Shown here piece by piece: positions 11,335-23,300 of a stretch of DNA of 64,000 nucleotides. Under the pieces are notes generated by a model. The model saw only the letters and a list, made by a program, of their open reading frames with translations. It was not told where the DNA came from and did no database searches. Positions within the stretch are counted from its first letter, which is position 1; every line of letters begins with the position of its first letter. The DNA is from Macrocybe gigantea. Its lineage: Eukaryota > Basidiomycota > Agaricomycetes > Agaricales > Callistosporiaceae. Where the stretch lies: the NCBI GenBank assembly GCA_011319805.1, contig SJRY01000065.1, positions 62,001 through 126,000 of the forward strand. Reading direction: 5' to 3'. Both the position numbers and the translations under genes were made by a program.

Positions 11335-12786
11335 TTATGATATAAACTCTATCCAATGAGCCTGCTGATGTGACAAGTCTTTCTGTGTAGCAAATGACTC
11401 AAGGGTACAATGGTCTGTGAATATCATAAAGGCCTCACCCACAAGATCAGCCCTCCACTTCTTCAAAGCCCATATGATTGCCAATAACTCTTTTTTGTAG
11501 ATAGCATAATTTTGTTCAGCACCCTTCAACAGCATTGAATCGAACATGACAGGGCATGCTGACTCCCAGATTAGACTCCAGGATAGCACAGCACCCATGC
11601 AAAAATCAGAAGTATCAGTCATCATAAAGATCTTGTTATCCCCAGGATTCTGGTGATCGATTGTTGTTCAGCATTCTTTCAACATGGTAAGTTTCTTAAT
11701 GCTATCAAAAGCATATTGATGGTCAGCTGTCCACTCAGGGAAATTCTTTTCATAGGGCTTTATTGTCAAGGCATTCAACACCTGCATGTGTATTGCCAGC
11801 CCTAGTAAGAATGAAGCTATAAACCTCACCAAACCAAGGAAGGCATGAACATCTCCAATGGAATGTGGCACAGGCCAGTTCAGGATTTTATTGATCTTCT
11901 CATTTGATGCCTCAACACCACATTGAGATATGTGATGTTCCAAGAAATCAATAGAATATGTGAAAAGGTTTGTCTTCTTCAGATTGCAATACAGCTGTGC
12001 ATCACACAAGGCTCTCAAAACAGTCTTTACATTCTGTATGTGCTCTTTGACCAAGTTCGACCAAATCACAATGTCATCAAGATATATGTGGCAAATTTTT
12101 CTAATCAGATATTGCAAGGTGCATGTAACTTGGCATTGGTATATCACTGGGGCATTTTGCAAGCCCATTGGCATCACAACCCATTCATAAAGACCAAATG
12201 GTGTGAATACAGCCATGAGTGGGATATCCTCAGAATAAACCTTCATCTGGAAAAAACTATTCATTATATCAATAGTTCCCCAAATTTTTCCTTTTGTGCA
12301 ATCCGCAAGAATATCATCGATATGGGGCAAAGGGTGCAAATCTATAACTGTGTTCACATTCAACTAATGATAATCATTAACCCATCTAGGCAAAACTCTT
12401 GGGTCTGCCTTGGGTATGATGAATGATGGGGAAGCATGTTGCAATTTGGATGGCCAAATTTTACCACTGTCCAGGTGTTGCTATATCAATGTGCACCAGG
12501 CATCTTGATATTTCCTAGGATAGGCATAAGTTCTCATCTGAATTGATTTATTTGCATCCTTCAACTGAATCTGTGCAACAGGTGTGTCTAGTAGGAGGTT
12601 CACATGTGGGATGGGAGCGAAAACAGCCAAAAATTCGCTATGGATGTCCTTATCCAGAAGCCCCAGAGACTCAAGGTGGACTAATACTTCTATGTGATCA
12701 TGTACTGCAGTAATGACATCAATGCCCTTGGTTGCTTCACAGTTTGCATCTAGGTCTTTACATACATGTGCCAAAATGTCATTCAA
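11335..12786 (-). pseudogene. Gypsy-2 reverse transcriptase and RNase H
   Basis: 12481-12786 is the linker after protease. 11668-12363 is RT: VIDLHPLPHIDDILADCTKGKIW (region), FTPFGLYEWVVMPMGLQNAP, then ICHIYLDDIVIWS with the catalytic YLDD. 11335-11625 is RNase H: TDTSDFCMGAVLSW, GAEQNYAIYKKELLAIIWALKKW and FTDHCTLESF. Two stops or shifts separate the blocks (around 11640 and 12370-12480). It is better preserved than Gypsy-1. Confidence 0.88.
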
Positions 12787-13115
12787 CTCAGTGATGACCT
12801 TCTTCTTGTTATGACAAGTATTTCACAGTTTTTCAATCTCTTCTTTTTGATGTTCTTTCAGTGACTTCAGATTTACATGTGCAGGATGACACCTGGCCCA
12901 GGGTAATGGCAACTTTTCTGATGGATTCAGAATGTTCATATTACAATATGTATCAACAGTGTAACAAGTAAAATGATCAATTACAATGTGATTTGTGTGC
13001 AGCCATGGTAGTCTGAGTAACAACGAAGTGCAAAGATGTAGTGTGATGAATGCAGAGGCAGGAGTTGATGTCCAAGAGCCATCTAATGTATAATATTTCA
13101 ATTTAACTGTTTCAT

Positions 13116-14432
13116 TCAGAGTGACTGTGGTTCTTCTTTTGTGAATGGCAATATCAACATATTGTGGTTTCTGGAGATGATGAGGTGGATTAAGACTAAA
13201 TGTGCTCCATTGTCAATAAGGGCATTGACATGCTCCTCTGTGGATCCACCAATTACTTGGCATTGCCAATGGAGATGAAGTACAACGAGAGGTGCACTCA
13301 CGTCTTCATCTTCATCTTTATCATCTACAACTTTTTCCAACCTGGAGAGGATGACTCCAGCGATACCAGCCTGTTCAGCTTCGACTTCTGTAACAAAAGC
13401 TGCAACATTCTTCAATACTTTTGATAAGGATGATGATGATGTGGCACTGCCACTGCAAGATGATGAGCCCTTCAACATGAAGGGGTTTACAACTTCTGGG
13501 ACATTCTTGCCTCTAGCTATCAATGCTCAGCATATTTCTTCCAGCACATTCTGGTTGATGGTGTGGTATGATCCACACTTCAGATAAGTGTTGTTACAAG
13601 TCTTTGACCAATGGCCAGCCCAGGGTTGGTGGCATTTCAAACATCTGTCATTTGCTTTGAGCCATGCCTTTTCATTATTGATGAGAGAGGGAGGATGATC
13701 ATCATTGGCCTTATAACCTTCTCTGGCAAAGGAATTAGTGGCACAGATGCCTTTTTTGGAGGTAGAAGTGCCTCCAGAACTTCCAGCATAGGTGTTCAAA
13801 TGGCAGGAATTCTGCAAGGTATTTGGCATGGTACATTTCTTCAATCTTTGATCCAGCTTTTCTTCTTGTTTATAACAGTGGTCATCTAGCAAGGTGATAG
13901 CATTCACCCATTTATAAAAATTGTCCTTTGGGATAGGGGTGAGAGCATGTTGCACTGCCTCTTGCAAATCCAAAAGCATCTGCACATCCAGTGTCCAGAT
14001 AAGTGTTGGGTTGTCTATGTGTGATGTGGTCCTGACCAGAAGCATGTTCAAATGCTGGCATATTGTTGTCCACTGGAAGAAGCAGTCTATCTCCTTCATC
14101 TTCTTACTCATCAGCCGTCTGTATACTTTTGTCTTCCAATTGACTTCAATAAAACATGTCTTGAATTCAGCAAAAAACTCTACATATGTCTTGCTTTGTA
14201 ACGCTTCAGCATTGGCATCTGTGAAACTGCAATGATGTGTGTCTCACAAGCATGTCTTCATCTTCTGAATCTTCTTTGCATTATTGGTAACATTCTTCTC
14301 CAAAAAATAGTCATTCAGACAGCATTGAAATTCCTGCATTACTTCAGTAGATATGACTCTGCTGGACAGCAATGGCAATTTCACAGCCAATGACTGTGTT
14401 ATGGTCATGTATTCTATCTGGGATGCCGACAT
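13116..14432 (-). pseudogene. Gypsy-2 gag and protease
   Basis: Gag runs from MSASQIEYMTITQSLAV at 14432, with a stop near 14244, then 14111-13527 with the zinc knuckle CLKCHQPWAGHWSKTC (CX2CX6HX4C). 13523-13116 carries the aspartic protease with VNALIDNGAHLVLI, where the usual DSGA motif reads DNGA. The 5' leader between 14433 and 14857 shows no further gene. Confidence 0.8.
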
Positions 14433-14857
14433 GATGTATAAGAAGTGCTGAGTAGGAGGGGGAATCTGTTCTTCAGATGAGAAGGATGAGGATCATGAAT
14501 GTGCGAGAGCTACAGGTTCAACTGGCAATGATGGGAGACTAAGGAGTACAAACAAAGAGAAATCCCAAGAGAGTTTGAAGTCAGATAGAGAAGTTAAATC
14601 AGAGTCACCAAAAGGATCTAGGGGCCCAGAACAAGAATCCAGATATGATGACAGTGTATATGTGCACTTTTTGACATACTATCAGTATGCCACTTCATCT
14701 AGAGGTGGGAAATGGGAAATAGCGAGGCTTTCAGCACACTGCTTCAACTAGGGTTTGTCCCATGGATGTTCAGGGATGCTACGTGGCTACTGCCTTATCT
14801 ATAATGGGAAAAAGGGAGTGAGAACAAGGGCCAAAATGGTTGGAACTGTCAAAAAAG

Positions 14858-15054
14858 TAGAAAAGCCCTTTCTTCAAAAGGGCAAAACACTCAGCTGAAA
14901 GACAGTTAGACTGGTGTGGATTCTGAAAGTGCAAGTGAGTACAAATGAGGGAGAAATTGAGGAGAAAGAAAGAAGTAGCAAATATAGTATAATAGTGGCC
15001 TACAAGTCCTTGTGGTTCCTCAGCAAGTGATGTAAGCCAGCCAGCTGGCTTACA
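14858..15054 (-). repeat. Gypsy-2 5' LTR, intact (197 bp)
   Basis: On the plus strand it reads TAGAAAAGCCCTTTCTTC to CAGCTGGCTTACA. It pairs with the LTR at 8032-9459 and contains the unoccupied TA site of the Tc1-like insertion. Confidence 0.9.
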
Positions 15055-17030
15055 GTAATGCCCTGAGATGATGGAAAGTTCTGAATGGAAGTCAATGCTT
15101 CAAATTATGCAATAAGAGGTGTCCTTTCTCAGAAACAATCCAATAGTACTTGGAGACCAGTGGCTTTCATGTCAAAGTCATTGAATCCAATAGAACAGAA
15201 TTATGAGATCTATGATAAAGAGATGCTCATGATTATAACCAGACTTGAGGAATGGCACCAATATCTATATGGTGCTAAATAGAAATTTGAGATTTGAACA
15301 GATCACAAAAATCTCGAATACTTCTGAAAGCCTTAGAAACTGAATCGCTGGCAAGCTCGTTGGATTTCAGAACTCCAGGACTATGATTTCATTCTGGAGC
15401 ACAAATCCAGAAAATCAATGACTAAGGCAGACAGTCTGTCAAAATGACCAGATCATGAGAAGGGGGAGAACAATAATGAAAATGTTGTACCCCTAGAACT
15501 GGAGATTTTTTGCTGAATCTTTATGGCAAAAATCATACCGACACCACAATTCTAGAACATTTTGGACCAGATAAAGCAGGCCTGGAAACAAAGAGAGCCT
15601 GAGGTTCAAAAGCATCTTGACAAAGGTCAATATGGCTAGGAGAAAAATGATCAGATCATCACATGGCTGAAACAGTACTACATTCCTAAAAGCCAAAAAA
15701 ATAAGGGAATAGATCATTGAGATTCATCACTCCAATCAGATCTCAGAACACCCAGAACAGACAAAAATGCACAAGTTAATCACATGTAACTTCTGGTGGC
15801 CAAAGATGATGAATGATATCAAGGTATATGTCAAAGGATGTGACAAATACCAATGGACAAAAATCATCAGAGATCGGAAGCATGCTCCATTACACCCAAA
15901 TGAAGTACCAAAAGAACCATGGGAGATCATATTGGTAGATTTTATCAAACCCCTACCCAAATCTCAAGGGTTCAACAGCATTATAGTGACAGTAGATTGG
16001 TTTACAAAAGGAACCAAATTTATACCTGTCAATATAGAAATCATGGCAGAAGGGATCACTCATAAACTATGCAATACCATATTCCTGAATTACGGACTCC
16101 CCAAAAAGGTTATTAGTTCATTTCAAATTTCATGATAGACCTCTATACACTTTTGGAAATCAAAGGAGCCCCTTCAATGCTGTACCATCCACAAACTGAT
16201 AGACAAATGGAAAGAGTCAATCAGAAACTCAAGCAATACCTGAAACTCTTCATAAATTATTGGCAAACAGACTGAGCAGACTGACTACCGATGGCTGAGT
16301 TCTCCTACAATAATTGGATCCATTTGACAAAAGGGTATTTTCCATTTTATTTAAACTACAGGCAATACCCACATACTGGAAAGAAACCTCCAAAGCATGA
16401 CACCAAGTCACAGACTACAGAGGAGTTCACTGACATGATGAAGGAGATCTGGACCAAAGCTGAGACCTCTCTCTTGAAAGCTATGGAAACCATAAAACAG
16501 ACTTATGACTGAAAACAGAAGCCTGCACAAGAATACTGTGAGGGTGACCAAGTCTGGCTAGAAGGAACTAATATCATAACTGACTGGCTGACTGATAAGC
16601 TTAATGATAAGTGATTCAGTCCTTTCAAAGTCAAGTGGCGAATAGGAGAGTCAGCATATGAACTCAAACTACTGGAACACTGGAAAATCCTATCTGAAAT
16701 GAGTCTGAACTCACCTCTTATATAGCACCAGTGTTTCCATGACAGAAAGCAGTAACGATTCTTAAACAACCTCCTTCCATCATCATGGAAGGAGAAAAGT
16801 GATACAAAATTGAGGCAGAGGTAAATTTCTGATGGAATTGGAGAAAACTACAATACAGAGTGCAGTGAAAAGGATATTCCATAGAAGATGCTATATGGGA
16901 ATCTGCAGAGAATATTGGTGAAGATGTGCCAGATGCAGTCATGAAATTTCATCATGAGAACTCCAAGGCACCATCCTTAGAAAAAGGCCAACATCAGCTG
17001 CTGCTGTGACTGCCACCAAAGAAGGTTGTA
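15055..17030 (+). pseudogene. Gypsy-1 pol continued: RNase H, integrase, tail
   Basis: 15085-15282 is RNase H: MEVNASNYAIRGVLSQKQSN and EQNYEIYDKEMLMIITRLEEW. 15767-16135 is the integrase zinc finger and core (CDKYQWTK, ILVDFIKPLPKSQGFNSII). It breaks near 16130 and resumes with YHPQTDRQMERVNQKLKQY near 16185. 16291-16512 is the integrase C-terminal part (MAEFSYNNWIHLTKGYFPFYL), followed by the GDQVWLE block near 16540. It carries many stops, so it is not functional. Confidence 0.85.
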
Positions 17031-18263
17031 CAGTACCCTTGCAAAAGTTTTGCAACATCACATGTAAACAATAAACAAAAATTACTCTCTACACCTGCCC
17101 ATACCCCACCTACCATGCCTAAGACACCTGGAACCAAAAACACATCACCAGAGCTGCGATCCCTCATCTATCACAAATCCAAAGAAAACATGCCAATTCA
17201 AGATATTGCCACTTTTGTTGGAAGGGACTGCAGCACCATTTTTTGCATTCTCAAAAACTATGATACCTGAGGTCATTTTGATGATACCCCATGCTTGGGT
17301 AGACCACCCAAGCTAGATGAGCAGTCCATATAACATCTCAAAGTTTCTCTAGATGGAAACAGATGCCAAACTCTCTCTGAGCTCACCCAAAATGTCAACA
17401 CCTCTTGAGATGATCCTGTCCATCCAGACACTGTTAGGAGGGCTATCAGCAATCATTTAGGCATGAAAGGACATGTTGCAGCCAAGAAACCTTATCTCAA
17501 GCCTAAGCATCAGAAGGCACGGCTTGTATGGGCGAAGGAACACCAGGGTTGGGGGAGTGAGGACTGGAACTGGATGATTTGGACAGATGAGTCATCTGTG
17601 GAGATTGGGAAAAACTCTAGGGTGGTCTGGGTGCGCAGGAGACCTGGAGAGAAGTATGACAAGAAGTGTCTCACTCCAACTTTCAAGTCAGGAAGGCAAA
17701 GTTTGATGATTTGGGGGTATATAGCACATGGGAGGCTTGGTCCCCTTATTAGAATCCCAAAGGATGCCAGAAAGGGGTCAGATTATATCAGATTAATCCT
17801 TTCTGGTCCCCTTTGGGATATCTATGAGGAGCTAAGTGAAGAGAGAGGGCAGGTAGCAGTCATGGAAGATGGGGCCCCTATTCACCACACCAAGGCTTCA
17901 CAAGAATGGCAAAAAAATCAGAACATGGTTATTCTCCCTCACCCAGCACAGTCTCCAGACCTCAATCCCATTGAACATGTTTGGATTCTGCTCAAAAGTA
18001 GAATTAATAGCAGGCCAACTCTTCCTCAGAATGTGGATGAATTGTGGAGTATGCTTTAGGCAGAGTGGGCAAAACTGGACTTGGAATTGATAAATACTTT
18101 AGTTGGAAGCATGCCAGACAGGGTAAAAGATGTTATAGAGGCCAAAGGTGGATCTACCAAGTACTAGATTACATAGCATAGAGTTGTGGTGGTGTAAAAA
18201 TGAATTCTTTCAAGAGTATGTTTTTATTTATTTACATGTTGTAAAACTTTTGCAAGGGGACTG
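17031..18263 (+). mobile_element. Tc1-like DNA transposon, copy 2 (1233 bp)
   Basis: It has the same length and the same termini as the copy at 8116-9348, with TA at 17029-17030 and 18264-18265. It is inserted in the Gypsy-1 3' region. The two copies differ at few positions by eye, which suggests recent activity of the family. Confidence 0.95.
17115..18167 (+). pseudogene. Tc1-like transposase, four in-frame stops
   Basis: The frame is the same 351 codons as copy 1. The three early stops occur at the same codons (52, 73, 98), and a fourth (TAG at 18057, CAG in copy 1) truncates the C-terminal helix. The DDE core (WTDES, MEDGAPIH, NPIEHVW) is intact. It cannot make a full transposase. Confidence 0.92.
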
Positions 18264-18371
18264 TACATACCCACTTCTATCAATCCCAAATGCTGAAGGT
18301 CCTCTTCAACCACATGGCTAATGAAGTCTGGGTCTATTCTCAGAGTCAGCAGTTGAAGATGGTACTGAAGA

Positions 18372-18682
18372 TGTTAGGCTAGATGAATCTCAAAAGGACT
18401 CAGGCAGACTAAGTGTGAGAGTGGTCTTGAGATGATGGCAAAAGGAATATTAAGCCTAGTGCTACTGGTATGTCTGGGAGTCCTTATATATGTTACAGTA
18501 TGCAAGCACAGACCATAGACTGCACAATGCTGTGGACTGCAGATGAGTAAGACTGGAAGGAGATGACTCAGAATGACTAGAGAAGTGACTCAATGGCTGC
18601 TATGCAGCATGATGGGGGAGATAAGGGATATGGGAAAGATAAGATAGGAAATTGAAGGGTCCTTTGGGTAATATCCATAACA
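18372..18682 (-). repeat. Gypsy-A solo LTR in the Gypsy-1 tail
   Basis: It runs TGTTAGGCTAGATG to ATCCATAACA, 311 bp, flanked by GAAGA on both sides (18367-18371 and 18683-18687). The perfect 5-bp duplication shows an insertion followed by LTR-LTR recombination that removed the internal part. Confidence 0.93.
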
Positions 18683-18873
18683 GAAGAAGCAGATACTTAC
18701 TGGCTAGATGGCAGATCCAAAAGAAGTCGAAGACCAACTTGATATGGTCTGGCAAGTGTGGCAAGACTGACAGAAACAGGCAATTGAAGAGAAGAATAAG
18801 AGCAAGGAGAACTAAGAGGATGATAATAAAGAAAAACATGATCACAGAGATGCAATCCTTAAGAAGGGGGTAA

Positions 18874-19290
18874 TGTTATGATTTCAAGGCCAATCCTTAT
18901 CTTGATGATGGACACGTGACACACCAACCACATGACAGACACATGATGCAAGATATGATGTGAGACTCTAAAACGACCCTATAACAATGATGTGTCAGCA
19001 TTCACCAGAGTGTAGGATTATGGTACAGCACCTGGAGGATATCATGAGAAGCACAGTCGATCCTAACTCATATGACCTAGGATTGAGAGTTTTCACAGCA
19101 TGAGGATAACATGTGGTATGAAATATAACAATGTATAAATATGTAGAAACTGTATGATAGAACCCAGCTTTGAGCTGGCTAATAACTAGCATCCTTCTCC
19201 CTGCCTCTTACTCTTTGAAAGACTGAGTGACTTGCATGCAGAGTTGGGTTTTGCATAGCACTAAGACTGAACAGTGTATTCAAGCTAACA
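18874..19290 (+). repeat. Gypsy-1 3' LTR (417 bp)
   Basis: It is preceded by a purine tract AAGAAGGGGGTAA, starts TGTTATGATTTCAAGG and ends CAAGCTAACA. A TATAAATATG-like box at about 19134 would be the promoter. The right flank is Gypsy-3 coding sequence. The matching 5' LTR is not in the window. Confidence 0.75.
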
Positions 19291-20243
19291 AACACTGGTC
19301 TGATGATTATCCCTTCTCTGTAGGATCTCAAGTTTGTTACAGACGTCGCTCAAAGGACCATTCATTTTCCTATCTTATCTTTCCCACATCCCTTATCTCC
19401 CCCGTCATACTGCGCAGCACGCAGCCATCGAGTCATCCCACTTCCCTAGTCATTCTGAGTCATCTCCTTCCAGTCTTACTCATCCGCAGTCTACAGCATT
19501 GCACAGCCCATGGTCCATGCTCGAGTACTGTAGTGTATATAAGGACTCCCAGATGTACCAGTAACGCTAGGCTTAATATTCCTTTTGCCATCATCTCAAG
19601 ACCACTCTCGCACTTAGTCTGCCCGAGTCCTTCTGAGATTCGTCTAGCCTAACAAAGTTCTTCTGTCAATGCTCAACCATCGCTGCCAATTCTTGAATGC
19701 AAATGAAAAATGCATTGCCAAATTCCTTCCATGCTTTGATGGCCCTTACAAAGTGATGGCTATATCAAGGCAATACTCAACAGTCACTCTTGACTTACCA
19801 AATTTGCCAAATGTCTTCCCTGTATTCCACACATCGCAAGTTCATCCATGCATTGAAAATGACAAGGATCTTTTCCCAGGTCAGCAACTCAAAGAACCAC
19901 AACTGGTCATCATGCCTGATGGATCTGAAGAATATGTTGTGGAAAAGATCATGGACAAGTGACATGCTGGGCAGGGTTACTGGTACTTGGTTTGATAGAA
20001 GGGTTATGGGCCAGAGGAAGATTGCTGGATGGCAGGGTCAGAGATTGATGATGTTGAGGCATTGGACAGGTGGCTTGAAGAACATCCTCATCCTGCTGCA
20101 GAGCTGAAATGACCTTGTCAAAAACAAAAATCATCATGCCGGTAGCTTTTTCTCCAATGGGGTTTTTTAATACACCTGTGCTCAAGTCATTCACCCTTTT
20201 TTCTCGCTCAACCACACCTCCTTTTTTTCATAGCGGGGGAGAG
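19291..20243 (+). pseudogene. Gypsy-3 remnant: end of pol with chromodomain
   Basis: After skipping the solo LTR at 19335-19654 the reading continues: QFLNANEKCIAKFLPCFDGPY, FPVFHTSQVHPCIEND and PDGSEEYVVEKIMDK. A chromodomain with two stops follows (YWYLV, KGYGPEEDCW, ALDRWLEEH at 19970-20110). Chromodomains on integrase direct chromoviruses to silent chromatin. After the stop lies a purine tract (AGCGGGGGAGAG at 20232-20243) and then the LTR. Confidence 0.85.
19335..19654 (+). repeat. Gypsy-A solo LTR, opposite orientation
   Basis: It runs TGTTACAGACGTCGC to TCTAGCCTAACA, 320 bp, with AAGTT on each side (19330-19334 and 19655-19659). It is CpG-rich compared with its surroundings, so it is a recent insertion into the older Gypsy-3 remnant. 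Confidence 0.94.
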
Positions 20244-20328
20244 TATAAGCCCGTTGCAGGGCTTACATCAGCAACATGGTCATGCTGAATGTGTTCCGAG
20301 GATGATGTCATCATTTGGACAATATGTA

Positions 20329-23300
20329 AGATAGAGGAAGCTAGGAACCAGCACCTTATGTAATTCACTTAGGGTTAGGGTTTACCTTTATATAAGCCGC
20401 CAAATCCCCGATATCGAGGATACCTGTCTATTCAGTGGGTGGCAGTGAGATAGTAGATACGTCCGTCCTAATAATTTAAGCATCTGAAAGAGCTTTTTTG
20501 ATCTCTGCAATGACAGATGGGGGCAATATCCGATGTCCATGATATTTTTTACCTGCCCAACTTGCTTCCTCTCCAGTCATTCCCAGATCATATGCCGAGA
20601 TGAAACGTGCTGCCCGATTCACATATCTAATAGAAATACAGTTATAAATCTAGCCTTCACCATATGTAGCAGCATACCTTCGTATCTGAATCAAAGGGAT
20701 GGAATCCAGGGCTTCAATAATTTGACATTCCATTTCTTCAATTGACCGAGGTCGCACTGAGTTCCGATAACGATATTTGACAGCACCCCAGTATTGTTCA
20801 ATAAAATTGAGCTCACAGTGATATTTGGGATAAAAATCACAAATATGCCCTCGAGATATGATATATTCTTCGAGTCTTGACTTTTGGTTAACGAAATCAG
20901 GCTGAGTGAAAAGAAGGTGGCGGCAACAACAATCTGTATGGCCAGGTTCACATTTAAATCCTGGACATTGAGCACGAAGAGTCCGATCTGTTGGCAATAG
21001 ACCCCGCTCGCATATGATCTCTTGCATCCCTTTGAAATATCCAGGGAACTGGGGGTGGTCATCTGGAAAATAGAAATCCTGAATGCGGCTATCAGACAAC
21101 ATGGTAGACCTCATCCTAGGACTGTCCTTGTGATGTGTCCATCCTGCAACAGGGTGTTTGGGCATGCAATGAGCTGATAGTGCATCTGGGGCACATTTTT
21201 GATGGGAGGGAGCATTATCGAAGAGGAATAGACCAGTTGCGAACCCCTTTGTGCATTCCTCGAAAATGTCAACAGCAATGTCAACTTGTCTAAGGAGGTC
21301 CTCAGAATCAAAATAGCCATCACGATTTTTTCCTGCTCGAAAAAGAATGCACACCTTCCTTTATTCATTGAAATCAATAGCAAAGCAAGTCGAGATAATC
21401 AAAAACTGACTCTTTTCCATCCTCACTTGTTAAACAGCCCCATTCAGATGTCATAAAGTCAGATACCATGATTGATGAGCCCTCTCCCTTTGGTTGGGGG
21501 ACTGCCTTTTGGTCTTCATGCATCCAGCAAGTCTGGCGCTCATCATTTGCATAGAATGTGGATTCATCATCAGTCACAAGTATGAGTCGAAATGGACGGC
21601 CATGCAGATCTATAGAAAAGGCTTTTCCTGAAGGCATGTGCTCGTTTCCATCATTATCCCATGTACACATCCGTGGTGCATACAACGTTAGAAAGCGAGT
21701 GACGAATTTCTTCCGATAATCAATGACATCTTCATGCTCGTGACCATCAACATACATGCCATTCTTTTTCCGGCCATAGCGCCATCGAAACCTCTTCAGC
21801 CATGTGCGAGCCGTTCGTTCGGAGATCTTGCATCGAGGAATTCCTGCTGCTTCAAGTTTCTCCTACACGTCTGGGCTGGCCATGATGTCAACAACATCAG
21901 CAGCCTTGATGAATCCCCTTCTTGCATGCTCCATCAACTTCAATTGAATGTGCATCGAAATATCTTCATCATCAAGAATATCTGAGCCTGTGCCATGATA
22001 ACGATGAACTGGAAGCTTTCCGCTTGCAAGAAATCGGTGGATCCAAGTCCGGACATTTCGGGCATGGTAACTGCTATGTCCTTGTGATCTTGCAACAATC
22101 AACGATGCCTCTCGCCAGGTGTACGAAAGCTCCGGGTCCAGATATAGATTCAATGTTCCAACCATCGCAGTCAGTCGTACATGTAAGAATAAATCAAATG
22201 ACTTGTCTTTTGCAGCAACAGAGAGCTTTGCTAATGCACGACGAAGAGCAGGAAAGTTCTTGTAATTCAGCTGATCCAGCATGATGTCGATGCTGGTCTC
22301 TTCACTGCTGTCGGTAGGTGCGTGCCTGTCTTGTAGATCAGCCAACATCTGCTTCACAGTGAGGCTGTATTCATCTTGCTGACCATCAGTAAGGACTAGA
22401 GGTCGAGAATCCCCTCCGATGCCACTGCCATCACCAGCGGAATCCCCAGACCCGTCATTTTCCTGTTCAAGCTCATCTGTCACTCCTGCAGCCTGCTCCA
22501 ATTCCAAATCCACTGAACTCTCCTCGCTCTCTTCATGAAGTGCATAACCAGCCGGTCCAGCCTTGTTTTGGAAGTCTGGATCCAGTCCTGCAGATTCAAC
22601 GATGGCCGACAGCACTGTCTGACAGCTCATCTGGTCCTGACGTGGGAGTCTTCATCCCTCTTGACCCTGGCTGCAACCATTCCATAATGGAACAATAACC
22701 CTGGGCTTCGAGTTTCTGCCATGTGTGCCTCCGTCATTGCTGCGTGCAGACGGAATTCCCAAGATAGCGCTTGGGCTGCTTCCTTCCTTTCTCGCAAGCT
22801 CGTTCATGTGCAAGGGCTGTGTTGTGAGCTTTTTGCAGAACTGACGCGAAGTGTTCCAGGGCTGACAGTTCCATGACTTCGGTTTCAGGTTCAATCCAGA
22901 TTCCCAGATCGTCATCATTCCCATCGGAGTCTGTGTCCAGTTCGTCCTCGATGATGGCAGTGCCTCTGAATGCCCCGATGATGTCGAGGAGCTCCGCATC
23001 GTGGATTTCCATGTCAACTGAATCTGTGGGAGGGTCTAAAGTTGGACTCGGATGTCTGTTGGTGAGCTGAGGGAGGTCATCTTCATCCGGAACTTCTTCA
23101 ATGCTGACAGTGTACTTCTTTTCCCTTGCCTTTGCAGCATTCTGAGCTCGCGCGTGCGCTGCGTGCTTTTTCTTGGGCATGTCGGGCCTTTTTTTCGCAA
23201 CGCATCTCTCCGTCTCTGCCTCCGTTCCGACATCACGTGACCGCTTAGTAAGCCGCCAAAATCTCGAGGCAGAAAATCCTGAATGCGTGCAGGACGGTCC

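Larger units (their letters stand above)
8032..15054 (-). mobile_element. Gypsy-2: LTR chromovirus inserted in Gypsy-1 RT/RNase H
   Basis: Two ~195-bp LTRs bound it: 8032-9459 (containing a Tc1-like insertion) and 14858-15054. Minus-strand gag, protease, RT, RNase H, integrase and chromodomain read in the usual Ty3/Gypsy order. Removing it rejoins the Gypsy-1 reading in frame (CTALII to DDGKF). Flanking pentamers are ATGAT and GTAAT, consistent with a target duplication blurred by transitions. A purine tract (AAGGCTGGGAGGG, minus strand) lies directly before the 3' LTR. Confidence 0.87.
5677..19290 (+). mobile_element. Gypsy-1: decayed Ty3/Gypsy element, 5' LTR lost, host of nested insertions
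   Basis: Plus-strand pieces of gag (5677-6300), protease and RT (6480-8031), RNase H (15055-15480), integrase and tail (15500-17030, 18264-18873) and a 3' LTR (18874-19290) read in order once the insertions are skipped. The insertions are Gypsy-2 (8032-15054), a Tc1-like element (17031-18263) and a Gypsy-A solo LTR (18372-18682). There is no 5' LTR; a Gypsy-A fragment abuts it instead. CpG is nearly absent and stops sit at Trp, Arg and Gln positions, as expected of long-silenced, C-to-T mutated DNA. Confidence 0.85.

Noticed and set aside
8116..18263. Segmental duplication explaining both Tc1-like copies
   Set aside because: Similarity stops exactly at the termini with separate TA duplications in unrelated flanks.
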